Origin: Bacillota bacterium
GTDB taxonomy: Bacteria; Bacillota_I; Bacilli_A; Erysipelotrichales; Erysipelotrichaceae
Direction of reading: 5' to 3'
NCBI GenBank assembly: GCA_023387245.1
Contig: JAEWIH010000049.1
Coordinates: 1 to 16,706, forward strand
Length of the DNA stretch: 16,706 bases
Below the pieces are notes generated by a model. It did not search any database. It worked only from the letters and a program-made list of their open reading frames with translations, and had not been told where the DNA came from. A program made the position numbers and the translations under genes. This document shows positions 6,479 through 14,115 of the stretch, one piece after another (the first letter of the stretch is position 1; each line of letters begins with the position of its first letter).

Positions 6479-6487
6479 TGATATAAT
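6479..6487 (+). promoter_or_regulatory. Extended -10 promoter of tkt
   Basis: TGATATAAT: a perfect TATAAT (6482-6487) with the upstream TG one base away. The -35 region is poor (TTATTA near 6458), as expected for extended -10 promoters. It lies in the 72-base gap between nfo and tkt, so tkt can be transcribed separately from the degV block; no terminator separates them. Confidence 0.55.
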
Positions 6488-6517
6488 AATTAAAAAATGA
6501 AAAATAGGAGATTAGTA

Positions 6518-8485
6518 ATGGAACAATTAGCAATAAATAGTTTACGTATTTTATCAGTTGATGCTATTGAAAAAGCTAAATCTGGGCATCCTGGTTTACC
6601 ATTAGGTGCTGCTGCAGTAGCTTATCAACTTTGGTATAAACATATGAAGCATAGTCCTAAAAATGCTTTTTGGATTGATCGTGATCGATTTGTTTTATCT
6701 GCTGGACATGGTTCAATGTTGATTTATTCTTTATTACATATGTTTGAATATGGTTTAAGTATCGATGATTTGAAGCAGTTTAGACAGCTAAATTCTAAAA
6801 CTCCTGGTCATCCAGAATATGGCCATACTGTAGGTATCGAAACAACTACTGGTCCTTTAGGAGCAGGTGTAGCAGAAGCTGTAGGTATGGCGATGGCTGA
6901 GGCTCATTTGGGTGCGATATTTAATAAACCAGATTTTAAATTATTTGATCACTATACTTATGTTATGTTAGGTGATGGTTGTTTGATGGAAGGGGTAGCA
7001 GCCGAGGCTTTGAGTTTAGCTGGTACTTTGAAATTGAATAAGTTAATTTTATTATATGATTCAAATGATATTACAATCGAAGGTAAAACAGATATTGCTT
7101 TTAAAGAAAATGTTAGAGCAAGATTTGAGGCATATGGTTTTAATACATTATTTGTTGAAGATGCTAACGATTTAGATGCAGTTTCTAATGCGATTGAAAA
7201 TGCTAAAAAAAGCGATCGTCCAACATTGATCGAAATTCGTTCTCAAATTGGATATGGTTCCCCATTGGCTGGTACTTCTAAGGCACATAGCGATGCTATG
7301 GGTGAAGAAAATGTTAAACAATTACGAGCTAATTTAAATTGGCCACAATCAGAACCATTTAAAGTACCGAGTGAAGTTTATGATCATTATCATCAACGAG
7401 TATTAGAACTAAATAAAGGTGTTGATGCTTGGGAAGAAATGTTACAACAATATTTAAGTAAGTATCCTGAGATGAAAGCTTTATGGAATGACTATTTTAA
7501 TAGCGATGCTCGTGATTTATATTTAGATGAAGAATTTTATAAACAATCAAACAAGCCTGAAGCAACTCGCAATGCTTCTGGTAAAATTTTGAATCAAATT
7601 AAGTCTAAATATCCAAATTTATTTGGCGGTTCTGCCGATTTAGCTCCATCTAATAAAACGACTTTGAATGATGAGGGTTGGTTTGGGATTGATGGTTTTA
7701 ATGGTAAAAATATTCATTTTGGTGTTAGAGAAAATGGGATGGGAGCTATTTGTAATGGAATTGCTGTTCATGGAGGCTTAAGACCTTATTGTGCCACTTT
7801 CTTTGTATTTAGTGATTTCTTAAAACCAATGATGCGCTTAGCTTCTTTAATGCAAGTTCCTGTTTTATATATTATGACTCATGATTCAATAGGTGTTGGT
7901 GAAGATGGACCTACTCATGAACCGATTGAACAATTATCAATGTTACGAGCTCAACCGAATATGTATGTTTTTAGACCTGCTGATTCCAATGAAACTGCGG
8001 CTGGTTATGCTTTATGGTTGAATAGTTCATCTACACCAGTAACTTTAGTGTTATCTCGTCAAAATTTGGCTCCAGTATGTGAATCTGGTAAAAATGCTTT
8101 ATATGGGGCTTATGTTGTTAGTGAGGCAGCTAATAATAATCCACAAGGTATTTTGATTGCGAGTGGTTCAGAAGTTGATTTAGCTTTAAAAGCTCAAGCA
8201 CAATTAGCTTTAGAAAATATTTTTGTGCGAGTAGTTTCTATGCCTTGTCAAGAATTATTTTTGGAACAAGATTTCACTTATCAAGAAAAAGTATTGCCAC
8301 GTCATTTAACTAAGCGAGTTGCGATTGAGGCTGGTGCTACTAATAGTTGGTATCGATTTGTTGGTTTCGATGGTGAAGTTATTGGCTTGGATCGTTTTGG
8401 TGCTTCAGGTAAGGCTGAAGAAGTGTTTGAGGCATTAGGGTTTAGTGTTGACAATGTGGTTAATACGTATAAAAAGTTAGTATAG
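6518..8485 (+). CDS. tkt: Transketolase
   Basis: Thiamine-diphosphate enzyme moving two-carbon units between ketose and aldose phosphates in the non-oxidative pentose phosphate pathway. The 655-residue protein is full length. N-terminal ThDP domain: KSGHPGLPLGAAA, SAGHGSMLIY, the GHPEYGH...TTTGPLG stretch, and GDGCLMEGVAAEALSLAG followed by YDSNDITIEG, the metal and diphosphate site. The central Pyr domain has FGGSADLAPSNKT, HFGVRENGMGAI with the catalytic-type glutamate, and THDSIGVGEDGPTHEP. A C-terminal domain follows. The start is the ATG at 6518, with GGAG seven bases upstream, rather than the ATG at 6497, which precedes that Shine-Dalgarno and would add seven residues. With rpiB nearby it covers pentose to glycolysis exchange. 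The epimerase gene follows after one base. Confidence 0.97.
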   Translation: MEQLAINSLRILSVDAIEKAKSGHPGLPLGAAAVAYQLWYKHMKHSPKNAFWIDRDRFVLSAGHGSMLIYSLLHMFEYGLSIDDLKQFRQLNSKTPGHPEYGHTVGIETTTGPLGAGVAEAVGMAMAEAHLGAIFNKPDFKLFDHYTYVMLGDGCLMEGVAAEALSLAGTLKLNKLILLYDSNDITIEGKTDIAFKENVRARFEAYGFNTLFVEDANDLDAVSNAIENAKKSDRPTLIEIRSQIGYGSPLAGTSKAHSDAMGEENVKQLRANLNWPQSEPFKVPSEVYDHYHQRVLELNKGVDAWEEMLQQYLSKYPEMKALWNDYFNSDARDLYLDEEFYKQSNKPEATRNASGKILNQIKSKYPNLFGGSADLAPSNKTTLNDEGWFGIDGFNGKNIHFGVRENGMGAICNGIAVHGGLRPYCATFFVFSDFLKPMMRLASLMQVPVLYIMTHDSIGVGEDGPTHEPIEQLSMLRAQPNMYVFRPADSNETAAGYALWLNSSSTPVTLVLSRQNLAPVCESGKNALYGAYVVSEAANNNPQGILIASGSEVDLALKAQAQLALENIFVRVVSMPCQELFLEQDFTYQEKVLPRHLTKRVAIEAGATNSWYRFVGFDGEVIGLDRFGASGKAEEVFEALGFSVDNVVNTYKKLV

Positions 8486-8486
8486 T

Positions 8487-9326
8487 ATGATTTTTATTGA
8501 AAATAAATATTTATTAGTTAAAATTAATGAGTTTGGTGCTGAATTAACTAGTATTTATGATAAGCGTTTAAATAAAGAATTGTTGTATCAAAAAACAGAT
8601 GTTTGGCAAAGACAGGCTCCAATATTATTTCCAATTGTTGGTAAATTGAAAGATGATACTTATTTTTATCGTGGTTATAAATATCATTTATCTCAACACG
8701 GTTTTGCTAGAGATCGCCGTTTTGAATTAATCGAATTATCTAAAAAGCGTGCGATTTTAGAATTAGTATTTGACGATGATACTTATAAGCTATATCCTTT
8801 TAAATTTAAATTACAAGTAAAATACCGCTTAGATGGATCAAAAATTATAGTTAGTTATTTAGTAATTAACTTAGATGATTATCAAATGTTATATAGTATT
8901 GGCGGCCATCCAGCTTTTGTAATTGAGGATTATAATGATGCCCATATTTCAATTAGTGCTAATAGGAGAACTGAGCGTTATTATTTAGATGGTAGTTATT
9001 TATTAAATAGTAGTAGTCAGTTTGATACCAATATTAGTTTAGATAATAATACTCAGTTAGCTAATACTTACATATTCTCTAATATTAAGAAAGCCGATTT
9101 AAAATATAAAGACTATAGTATTGAAATTAGTGCTAAAAAAATGCCGATGTTTGGTGTTTGGGCTAGTAGTTGTGATTGCGGTTTTGTTTGTTTAGAACCG
9201 TGGTGGGGTGTTTGTGATAAGACTACGCACTTACAAGAATTGTCTAATAAATATTTGATTTGTTTTTTAGCAAAATATGAAAAACGGCTTCATCGCTATC
9301 AAATAAAAATTAAAGCTAATTTATGA
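8487..9326 (+). CDS. Aldose 1-epimerase family protein, LacX type
   Basis: A 279-residue member of the galactose mutarotase-like superfamily in its LacX branch. Family markers are WQRQAPILFPIVGKL near residue 40, YHLSQHGFARD near 70, SIGGHPAF, which supplies a catalytic-type histidine, and the C-terminal CLEPWWGVCD, which supplies the catalytic glutamate. Such proteins interconvert alpha and beta anomers of free or phosphorylated hexoses in the cytosol; the exact sugar is not determined here. The ATG lies one base after the tkt stop with little Shine-Dalgarno, indicating coupling to tkt, and a terminator follows 43 bases after its stop. YeaD-type hexose-6-phosphate mutarotase is a less likely alternative given the WWGVCD motif. 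Confidence 0.88.
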   Translation: MIFIENKYLLVKINEFGAELTSIYDKRLNKELLYQKTDVWQRQAPILFPIVGKLKDDTYFYRGYKYHLSQHGFARDRRFELIELSKKRAILELVFDDDTYKLYPFKFKLQVKYRLDGSKIIVSYLVINLDDYQMLYSIGGHPAFVIEDYNDAHISISANRRTERYYLDGSYLLNSSSQFDTNISLDNNTQLANTYIFSNIKKADLKYKDYSIEISAKKMPMFGVWASSCDCGFVCLEPWWGVCDKTTHLQELSNKYLICFLAKYEKRLHRYQIKIKANL

Positions 9327-9368
9327 AATGAACCCATTTATTTGGATAAAGTAAATATTGATTTAATT

Positions 9369-9402
9369 AAAAGGATTGATTTCGGTCAATTCTTTTATTT
9401 TT
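9369..9402 (+). terminator. Terminator after the tkt/epimerase unit
   Basis: AAAAGGATTGA (9369-9379), a six-base loop, then TCAATTCTTTT (9386-9396), pairing over 11 bp with one G-U, followed by an A and five Ts. It closes the transcript of the central block. Confidence 0.85.
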
Positions 9403-9462
9403 ACTTGTATTCTTTCATTGTTGTAAAAAAAATAATCTTTAATTTATTGTATCAGAAGTTAT

Positions 9463-9588
9463 ATGATAGCGGATGAACCTTAGATAGAAACAATCCCATC
9501 ATTAAATAGTGAATTGCCTTATGAAGTAATATTACCTGTTATTGATGGTTATGACATCGATTTAAATAAAGTATTTAAGGCAATATAA
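9463..9588 (+). pseudogene. Possible decayed coding fragment in the 9403-9675 gap
   Basis: The gap between the tkt-unit terminator and the tRNA terminator holds no intact gene on either strand. One frame looks coding: ATG at 9463 gives six codons, then an in-frame TAG (9481-9483), then 34 sense codons to TAA (9586-9588), with a protein-like run that includes LPYEVILPVIDGYDIDLN. No Shine-Dalgarno precedes it. It may be the tail of a gene lost by deletion, or chance. The parent family is not recognised. The remainder of the gap (9403-9462 and 9589-9675) is AT-rich with nothing I can assign. Confidence 0.25.
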
Positions 9589-9671
9589 GTAAGGATTAAA
9601 TGAATATTAAATTATTTATGTAATATATTCCCTAAAATTCAAAGTATAAAGCTAGCAACAGGTGTTAAATA

Positions 9672-9712
9672 GAAAAAATGATATTGGTGTTACCAATATC
9701 ATTTATTTTTTT
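9672..9712 (-). terminator. Bidirectional terminator behind tRNA-Arg
   Basis: AAATGATATTGGT (9676-9688) and ACCAATATCATTT (9692-9704) form a perfect 13-bp stem with a three-base loop. T-runs lie on both strands: A9673-A9678 read as T on the minus strand, and T9706-T9712 on the plus strand. It begins a few bases downstream of the tRNA 3' end and can also block plus-strand read-through toward hprK. Confidence 0.88.
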
Positions 9713-9717
9713 ATATA

Positions 9718-9793
9718 TGGCGTGCCCGGCAGGGATCGAACCTGCAACCTTTTGAATCGGAATCAAACACGCTATCCATTGCGCCACGGGCAC
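9718..9793 (-). tRNA. tRNA-Arg (anticodon CCG), CCA end encoded
   Basis: On the minus strand the sequence folds as a complete cloverleaf: acceptor GTGCCCG/CGGGCAC with discriminator G, D arm GCGC-AATGGATA-GCGT, anticodon arm TTTGA-TTCCGAT-TCAAA with CCG in the anticodon (complement of 9758-9760), variable AGGTT, and T arm GCAGG-TTCGATC-CCTGC. The body is 73 bases (9721-9793) and CCA is encoded at 9720-9718. It reads CGG arginine codons, which are rare but present in these genes. A promoter and terminator flank it, so it is a single-gene unit divergent from hprK. Confidence 0.97.
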
Positions 9794-9809
9794 ACAATGT
9801 GGCAGTACA

Positions 9810-9839
9810 ATAATATCAAATTATATCACTTTGTTGCAA
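9810..9839 (-). promoter_or_regulatory. Promoter of tRNA-Arg, sharing its -35 with hprK
   Basis: On the minus strand TTGCAA (9834-9839), an 18-base spacer, then TATTAT (complement of 9810-9815), leaving a leader of about ten bases before the tRNA. TGATATAAT (complement of 9820-9828) is an alternative extended -10. TTGCAA is self-complementary, so the same six base pairs also serve as the -35 for hprK on the other strand. Confidence 0.5.
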
Positions 9840-9862
9840 CAAAAAAAAATAATTTGTATAAT
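9834..9862 (+). promoter_or_regulatory. Promoter of the hprK operon
   Basis: TTGCAA (9834-9839), a 17-base spacer containing nine consecutive As (9841-9849), then a perfect TATAAT (9857-9862). Transcription would start near 9869, just before the AGGAAGGTGGA Shine-Dalgarno (9874-9884). The -35 lies within the palindrome GTTGCAAC and is shared with the divergent tRNA promoter. Confidence 0.6.
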
Positions 9863-9886
9863 TGTTTTGTTATAGGAAGGTGGATT

Positions 9887-10831
9887 ATGGAACAAGAAAG
9901 AAAATGTGTCATTTCTGCTATTAAGCAACAATTTAATTTAGAACAAATTTGTGGCGATGAATATTCTTTAGAAAGATGGGTAATTGTTCCAGATATTAAT
10001 CGACCAGGATTAGAATTAGCTGGGTTTTTTGATTACACAGAACCTCATCGAATTGTAGTCTTAGGGCTAAAAGAGATGGCTTATATTAAACAATTAGATG
10101 AAAATATTTTAAGACAAAGATTTGAACAAATTACAGACGGTTGGACTCCTGCCATTGTAATTGCGAATGGTTTAGAATGTCCGCCACTATTAAAAGAAAT
10201 TGCTGATAATAAGAATTTTCCCGTATTTTTATCAAAACACACAACTTCAAACGTAATGATTGAATTAACTACTTTTTTAGACGAAAAATTATCACCAGTA
10301 GAATATGTACACGGTGTTTTAGTTAATGTGTATGGTAAAGGCGTTTTACTGACTGGAGAAAGTGGAATGGGAAAATCGGAAATCGCTTTAGAATTAATAC
10401 GTAAAGGTCATATTTTAATCGCCGATGATCGCGTAGATATTACTTTAGCACACGGTCAATTATATGGTAGTGCTCCTGAATTATTAAAAGGAATGTTAGA
10501 AATCCGTGGAATCGGAATTATGAATGTTAGTATGATGTTTGGGGCTTCTTCGATTATGTCGCGTTCGATGATCGATTTTGTGATTCATCTAGAAATGTGG
10601 GACGGTAATAAAGATTATTTACGAGTCGGAATAGAGGAAAGTGAAAGCTTTATTTGTCACGAAGTTGAAGTTCCACGCTTGGTTTTCCCAGTTCGTGAAA
10701 GTAGGAATTTAGCTATGTTAGTAGAATCGGCAGTGATCGACTTTACTCTAAAACGTCGTGGTTTTAATTCATCTAGTGATTTTGAACAACGAGTTTATGA
10801 TGAAATAGAAAAAAATAAAGAAAATCGATAA
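9887..10831 (+). CDS. hprK: HPr kinase/phosphorylase
   Basis: Phosphorylates HPr on its regulatory serine, and removes the phosphate by phosphorolysis with release of pyrophosphate. It is the sensor of carbon catabolite control and PTS flux in low-G+C Gram-positives. The 314 residues match the family (B. subtilis 310). After an N-terminal regulatory domain come HGVLVNVYG with H142, Walker A GESGMGKS (157-164), ADD (179-181), the HprK signature EIRGIGIMNV (205-214) and PVRESRNLAMLVE (268-280). The start is the ATG at 9887 with an AGGAAGGTGGA Shine-Dalgarno. The frame is open further upstream, but only through the antisense of the tRNA and its terminator, so those 75 codons are an artefact. A terminator follows, so part of its message ends before lgt. 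Confidence 0.97.
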   Translation: MEQERKCVISAIKQQFNLEQICGDEYSLERWVIVPDINRPGLELAGFFDYTEPHRIVVLGLKEMAYIKQLDENILRQRFEQITDGWTPAIVIANGLECPPLLKEIADNKNFPVFLSKHTTSNVMIELTTFLDEKLSPVEYVHGVLVNVYGKGVLLTGESGMGKSEIALELIRKGHILIADDRVDITLAHGQLYGSAPELLKGMLEIRGIGIMNVSMMFGASSIMSRSMIDFVIHLEMWDGNKDYLRVGIEESESFICHEVEVPRLVFPVRESRNLAMLVESAVIDFTLKRRGFNSSSDFEQRVYDEIEKNKENR

Positions 10832-10833
10832 TT

Positions 10834-10858
10834 AAAGGCCAATCCGTTTGGTCTTTTT
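10834..10858 (+). terminator. Terminator or attenuator between hprK and lgt-ppaX
   Basis: AAAGGCCAA (10834-10842) pairs with TTGGTCTTT (10848-10856), with one G-U and a five-base loop, followed by Ts to 10858. The next ATG is only 26 bases further on with no convincing promoter of its own (TAAAAT at 10863-10868 lacks a clear -35), so partial read-through is probably how the downstream genes are expressed. Confidence 0.7.
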
Positions 10859-10884
10859 ATGTTAAAATAAGATGAGGTGTTTAT

Positions 10885-12291
10885 ATGAGTTTTTTTGGTG
10901 ATAGAACAACTTTTGTATCAATTTTTGGTTTAGAAATTAAATGGTATGCTATTTTAATTTTATTTGGGGCTTTTTGTGCCTATAAAGTAGCGCAAAGAAA
11001 TTTAGAAATTAAAGCTTATAAAAAAAATGTAGCCGACGATTTAGTATTTGGATGTTTATTGAGTGGAGTTTTAGGTGCTCGATTATATTATGTTTTATTT
11101 TATCATTTTAATGATCCTCAATTTTTTGCTAATTTAATAAACATTATAGACTTTAGACAAGGCGGTTTAGCTATTCATGGCGGCTTGATTGCTGGTGGTT
11201 TATATGGAATTTATTATGCCAAAAAACATAATTTATCATGTTTTAAACTATCCGATAATATTATTTATACATTATTATTAGCACAAGCAATAGGCAGATG
11301 GGGCAATTTTGTTAATCAAGAAGCTTTTGGGCCAGTTATTAATGGCGAAGCTTTAGCCTTTTTACCTAAATTTATTCAAGATGGTATGTTTATTCAAGGA
11401 GCTTATCGCATGCCCATGTTTTTAATCGAATCTTGTTTAAATCTTGTCGGTTTTTTAGTTATTCACTTTATATTAAGAAAATATTTTAAAAAAATCGGTC
11501 AAGTTACAGGACTATACTTTATTTGGTATGGTATCGTTCGTTATTTTGTCGAGACTTATCGCACCGATGCACTCTGGTTTTTTGGTCTAAATTTAAAAGT
11601 AGCCCAACTAATTTCAATCTGTTTAATAATTATTGGATTTATATTATTACTAGCTAAAATAAATAATAAAAAAGTTATATTATATGATTTTGATGGTACT
11701 TTACTAGATACTAGAATAATGATTGAAAATTCATTTAAAGATTTAGTAGCACTTCATCCACCAAAAGTCGATATTTCGACACTTGATTTTTCTAAATTTG
11801 TTGGCCCTTCACTAAGGCAATCATTTCTTGAATTATATGGGCCTAATTATAGTGAAGATCTTTATCATGATTATCAAAAAATTAAAGAAAAATATATTGA
11901 TACTGTTACATTAATGCCAAATATTAATGCCACTTTGAAGAATTTAAAACAACAAGGCTATTTATTGGGTATTGTTTCAAATAAAGGTAGCGATGTCATT
12001 CAAAATCAGATTGATTTATATGGATTATATAATGATTTTGATATTATTGTCGGCTATGAAAAAGTTAAAAAAGCTAAACCTGATGCTGATGGTATTTATT
12101 ATGCTACTAAACAATTAAAAGTTACTTTAGATAATTGTATTTTAGTTGGTGATACAGTAGTTGATTATCAAGCTGCCAAAAATGCTGGAGTTTATTTTGT
12201 TGGCTATGGTTTATTGAAAGAACAACTACAACCAATTAGTAATATGTATATAAGTAATCATGAGCAATTAATTAATGAGGTATTATTATGA
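10885..12291 (+). CDS. lgt: Fusion: prolipoprotein diacylglyceryl transferase (Lgt) + PpaX-like HAD phosphatase
   Basis: Residues 1-258 are a full Lgt, the membrane enzyme that moves diacylglycerol from phosphatidylglycerol onto the lipobox cysteine of prolipoproteins; they show GGLAIHGGLIAG (93-104), GRWGNFVNQEAFG (137-149) and a last TM segment at about 240-256. After a short linker, residues 263-468 are a complete HAD hydrolase: DFDGTLLDT (268-276), motif II serine in VSNKG (364-368), K398 in KAKPDADG, and LVGDTVVDYQAAKNAG (420-435). In Bacillus, separate lgt and ppaX genes follow hprK, so the HAD half is most likely PpaX, the pyrophosphatase paired with HprK; phosphoglycolate phosphatase is the alternative. 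Lgt's C-terminus is cytoplasmic, placing the HAD domain correctly. No internal start or Shine-Dalgarno is seen at the junction. GAGGTG precedes the ATG; the TGA overlaps trxB by four bases. Confidence 0.93.
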   Translation: MSFFGDRTTFVSIFGLEIKWYAILILFGAFCAYKVAQRNLEIKAYKKNVADDLVFGCLLSGVLGARLYYVLFYHFNDPQFFANLINIIDFRQGGLAIHGGLIAGGLYGIYYAKKHNLSCFKLSDNIIYTLLLAQAIGRWGNFVNQEAFGPVINGEALAFLPKFIQDGMFIQGAYRMPMFLIESCLNLVGFLVIHFILRKYFKKIGQVTGLYFIWYGIVRYFVETYRTDALWFFGLNLKVAQLISICLIIIGFILLLAKINNKKVILYDFDGTLLDTRIMIENSFKDLVALHPPKVDISTLDFSKFVGPSLRQSFLELYGPNYSEDLYHDYQKIKEKYIDTVTLMPNINATLKNLKQQGYLLGIVSNKGSDVIQNQIDLYGLYNDFDIIVGYEKVKKAKPDADGIYYATKQLKVTLDNCILVGDTVVDYQAAKNAGVYFVGYGLLKEQLQPISNMYISNHEQLINEVLL

Positions 12292-13217
12292 GTGATATTT
12301 TAGATTGTTTAATTATTGGTAGTGGTCCAGCTGGTATGAGTAGCGGTATTTATGCTAGTCGAGCTGGCTTAAAAGTAGCATTGATTGAATATGATGCTCC
12401 AGGTGGAAAATTAGTTAAAACTCATAAAGTTGAAAATTATCCCGGGATTGCTAGTACTAGTGGTGTTGATTTAGCCTTAAAAATGTTTGATCATGTTTCA
12501 AATAGTGGTGTTGAAATTTTAAGTGGTAAAGTTAGTGATATTAAGAAAGAAGATAATCTATTTAAAACATATGTAGATGAAAAAGTGTTTTTATCTAAAA
12601 CTGTGATTGTTGCTAGTGGTACAAAAGAGCGGCATTTAGGTTTAGAATTCGAAAACCAATTTATTGGTCGTGGCATTTCTTTTTGTGCCGTTTGTGATGG
12701 CTCGCTTTATAAAGATAAAGATGTAATTGTGATTGGTGGTGGCAATTCGGCTTTAGAAGAATCTCTATATTTAGCAAAGTTTTGTCATAAAGTAACAATT
12801 GTTATTCGTCGAGATCAATTTAGAGGGGACCAAAGTGTTGTTGATGTTGTTTTAAATACTAAAAACATTGATATTATTTATAATTCAACACCTTTAGAAT
12901 TAATGATCAATCAGCAACAAATTACTGGCTTGCGAGTTATTAATAAATTTAGTCAACAAGTAACAGAAATACCAGCAATGTGTATATTTCCATATATTGG
13001 TGCCGATCCAGAAACTAAGTTTTTAAGTCGTTTTAATATATTAGACGATTCTGGTTTTATTATAGTAGATAATAATATGGCAACTAGTGTTGCAGGTTTA
13101 TTTGGGGCTGGTGATGTTATTAAAAAACATTTAAGACAAATAGTTACGGCTACTAATGATGGTGCGATTGCGGCTTTAAGTGCTAATGCTTATTTAAAAG
13201 GAGTTACTAATGTTTAA
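12288..13217 (+). CDS. trxB: Thioredoxin reductase
   Basis: FAD enzyme that passes electrons from NADPH to thioredoxin in the cytosol. The 309-residue protein has the FAD-binding GSGPAGMSSGIYASRAG (11-27), a redox-active disulfide CAVCDG (C133, C136), the NADPH-site GGGNSALEESLYLAK (150-164), and C-terminal GAGDVIKKHLRQIVTATNDGAIAA, which closes the FAD site. The usual HRR nucleotide-phosphate motif appears as IRRDQFRGDQ, consistent with NADPH, although NADH or ferredoxin-linked homologues exist and thioredoxin itself is not encoded here. It starts in the ATGA overlap with lgt-ppaX, with GAGG upstream, and overlaps rapZ by eight bases; it is thus locked into the hprK operon as in Bacillus. 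Confidence 0.95.
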   Translation: MSDILDCLIIGSGPAGMSSGIYASRAGLKVALIEYDAPGGKLVKTHKVENYPGIASTSGVDLALKMFDHVSNSGVEILSGKVSDIKKEDNLFKTYVDEKVFLSKTVIVASGTKERHLGLEFENQFIGRGISFCAVCDGSLYKDKDVIVIGGGNSALEESLYLAKFCHKVTIVIRRDQFRGDQSVVDVVLNTKNIDIIYNSTPLELMINQQQITGLRVINKFSQQVTEIPAMCIFPYIGADPETKFLSRFNILDDSGFIIVDNNMATSVAGLFGAGDVIKKHLRQIVTATNDGAIAALSANAYLKGVTNV

Positions 13218-14112
13218 TCAACAAAATCCATTAATAATTATTTCAGGATTATCTGGTGCAGGTCGAACAACTACTTTAAACGTCTTTGAAGATATGGGCT
13301 ATAAAGTTATGTATGGTTTGCCTTTAAAATTATTTAAGGATTTTTGTTTAAATCTTTCACCAATTTGTGGTGAAGAAAAGCCGACGATTGTCGGCATGGA
13401 TTTAATTGATGTTTTAGCATGTTATTATGAAGACTGGTTTCAACCATTTATTGGACAATTAGTTTTACTAAATTGTGATAATGATCGTCTATTGAAGCGT
13501 TATCGTTCTTTAAGAAGGGTTCATCCTTTGTCATTAATTTATCCCGATTTAGACTTAGGCGCAGCTATTGCTTTAGAAAGACAATGGCTATCGGAATTAA
13601 TTAATAAATTAGATACTGATACAATTATAGTTGATACTACTAATTTAGCTAAAAATAATTTAATTAATTATTTAGAAAAAATCTTTATTAATAGTTTTGA
13701 TTATAATTCTTTAATTCAAGTTATGTCTTTTGGCTTTAAGTTTGGTGTTCCACTACAAGCAGATTATGTTTTTGATGTGCGTTTTTTAGATAATCCTTAT
13801 TGGGATTTAAATTTAAGAACATTAACCGGATTAGATCAACCAGTTTACGATTTTGTATTAAATGATCAAAAAACTAGTATATTTTTAACGAGTTTATATC
13901 CATTTTTAGATCAGATTGTGGCTGCTAATTTAAATATGGATCGTTCGTTATTAACGTTAGCGATTGGTTGTACTGGTGGTCAACATCGTTCTGTCGTCAT
14001 TTCTCGCTTACTTGTTCAATATTTAAAAGAAAAATTTCGAGCTCAGAAAATAAATATTAGTGAAATACATCGCGATTGTTTATATAATCAAGAGATGGTT
14101 AAGAGAGAATAA
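13210..14112 (+). CDS. rapZ: RapZ/YvcJ family nucleotide-binding protein
   Basis: A 300-residue homologue of YvcJ (Bacillus), a GTP/ATP-binding protein linked to competence, and RapZ (E. coli), an adaptor for small-RNA decay in amino-sugar control. N-terminal P-loop GLSGAGRTT (13-21) has Arg where most Bacillota have Lys, and the following DNLP motif is MYGLP (34-38). The rest is canonical: NDRLLKRYRSLRRVHPL, IIVDTTNLAKNNL, SFGFKFGVPLQADYVFDVRF (173-192), LTGLDQPVYDFVL and the C-terminal GCTGGQHRSV (253-262). AAAGGAG lies six bases before the ATG. It overlaps trxB by eight bases and is three bases ahead of yvcK, its usual neighbour. Confidence 0.94.
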   Translation: MFNQQNPLIIISGLSGAGRTTTLNVFEDMGYKVMYGLPLKLFKDFCLNLSPICGEEKPTIVGMDLIDVLACYYEDWFQPFIGQLVLLNCDNDRLLKRYRSLRRVHPLSLIYPDLDLGAAIALERQWLSELINKLDTDTIIVDTTNLAKNNLINYLEKIFINSFDYNSLIQVMSFGFKFGVPLQADYVFDVRFLDNPYWDLNLRTLTGLDQPVYDFVLNDQKTSIFLTSLYPFLDQIVAANLNMDRSLLTLAIGCTGGQHRSVVISRLLVQYLKEKFRAQKINISEIHRDCLYNQEMVKRE

Positions 14113-14115
14113 TTT

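Noticed and set aside
9589..9675. Short ATG frames and a possible riboswitch or small RNA in the gap
   Set aside because: Frames are under ten codons, and apart from the tRNA terminator I found no stable conserved-looking fold.
9662..9886. Upstream extension of hprK by 75 codons
   Set aside because: These codons run through the tRNA terminator stem and the antisense of tRNA-Arg, giving the familiar spurious VPGRDRTCNLLNRNQ-type peptide. The promoter and Shine-Dalgarno lie after them.
12491..12676. 61-codon minus-strand frame within trxB
   Set aside because: Antisense of a strongly conserved gene, with no Shine-Dalgarno or recognisable product.
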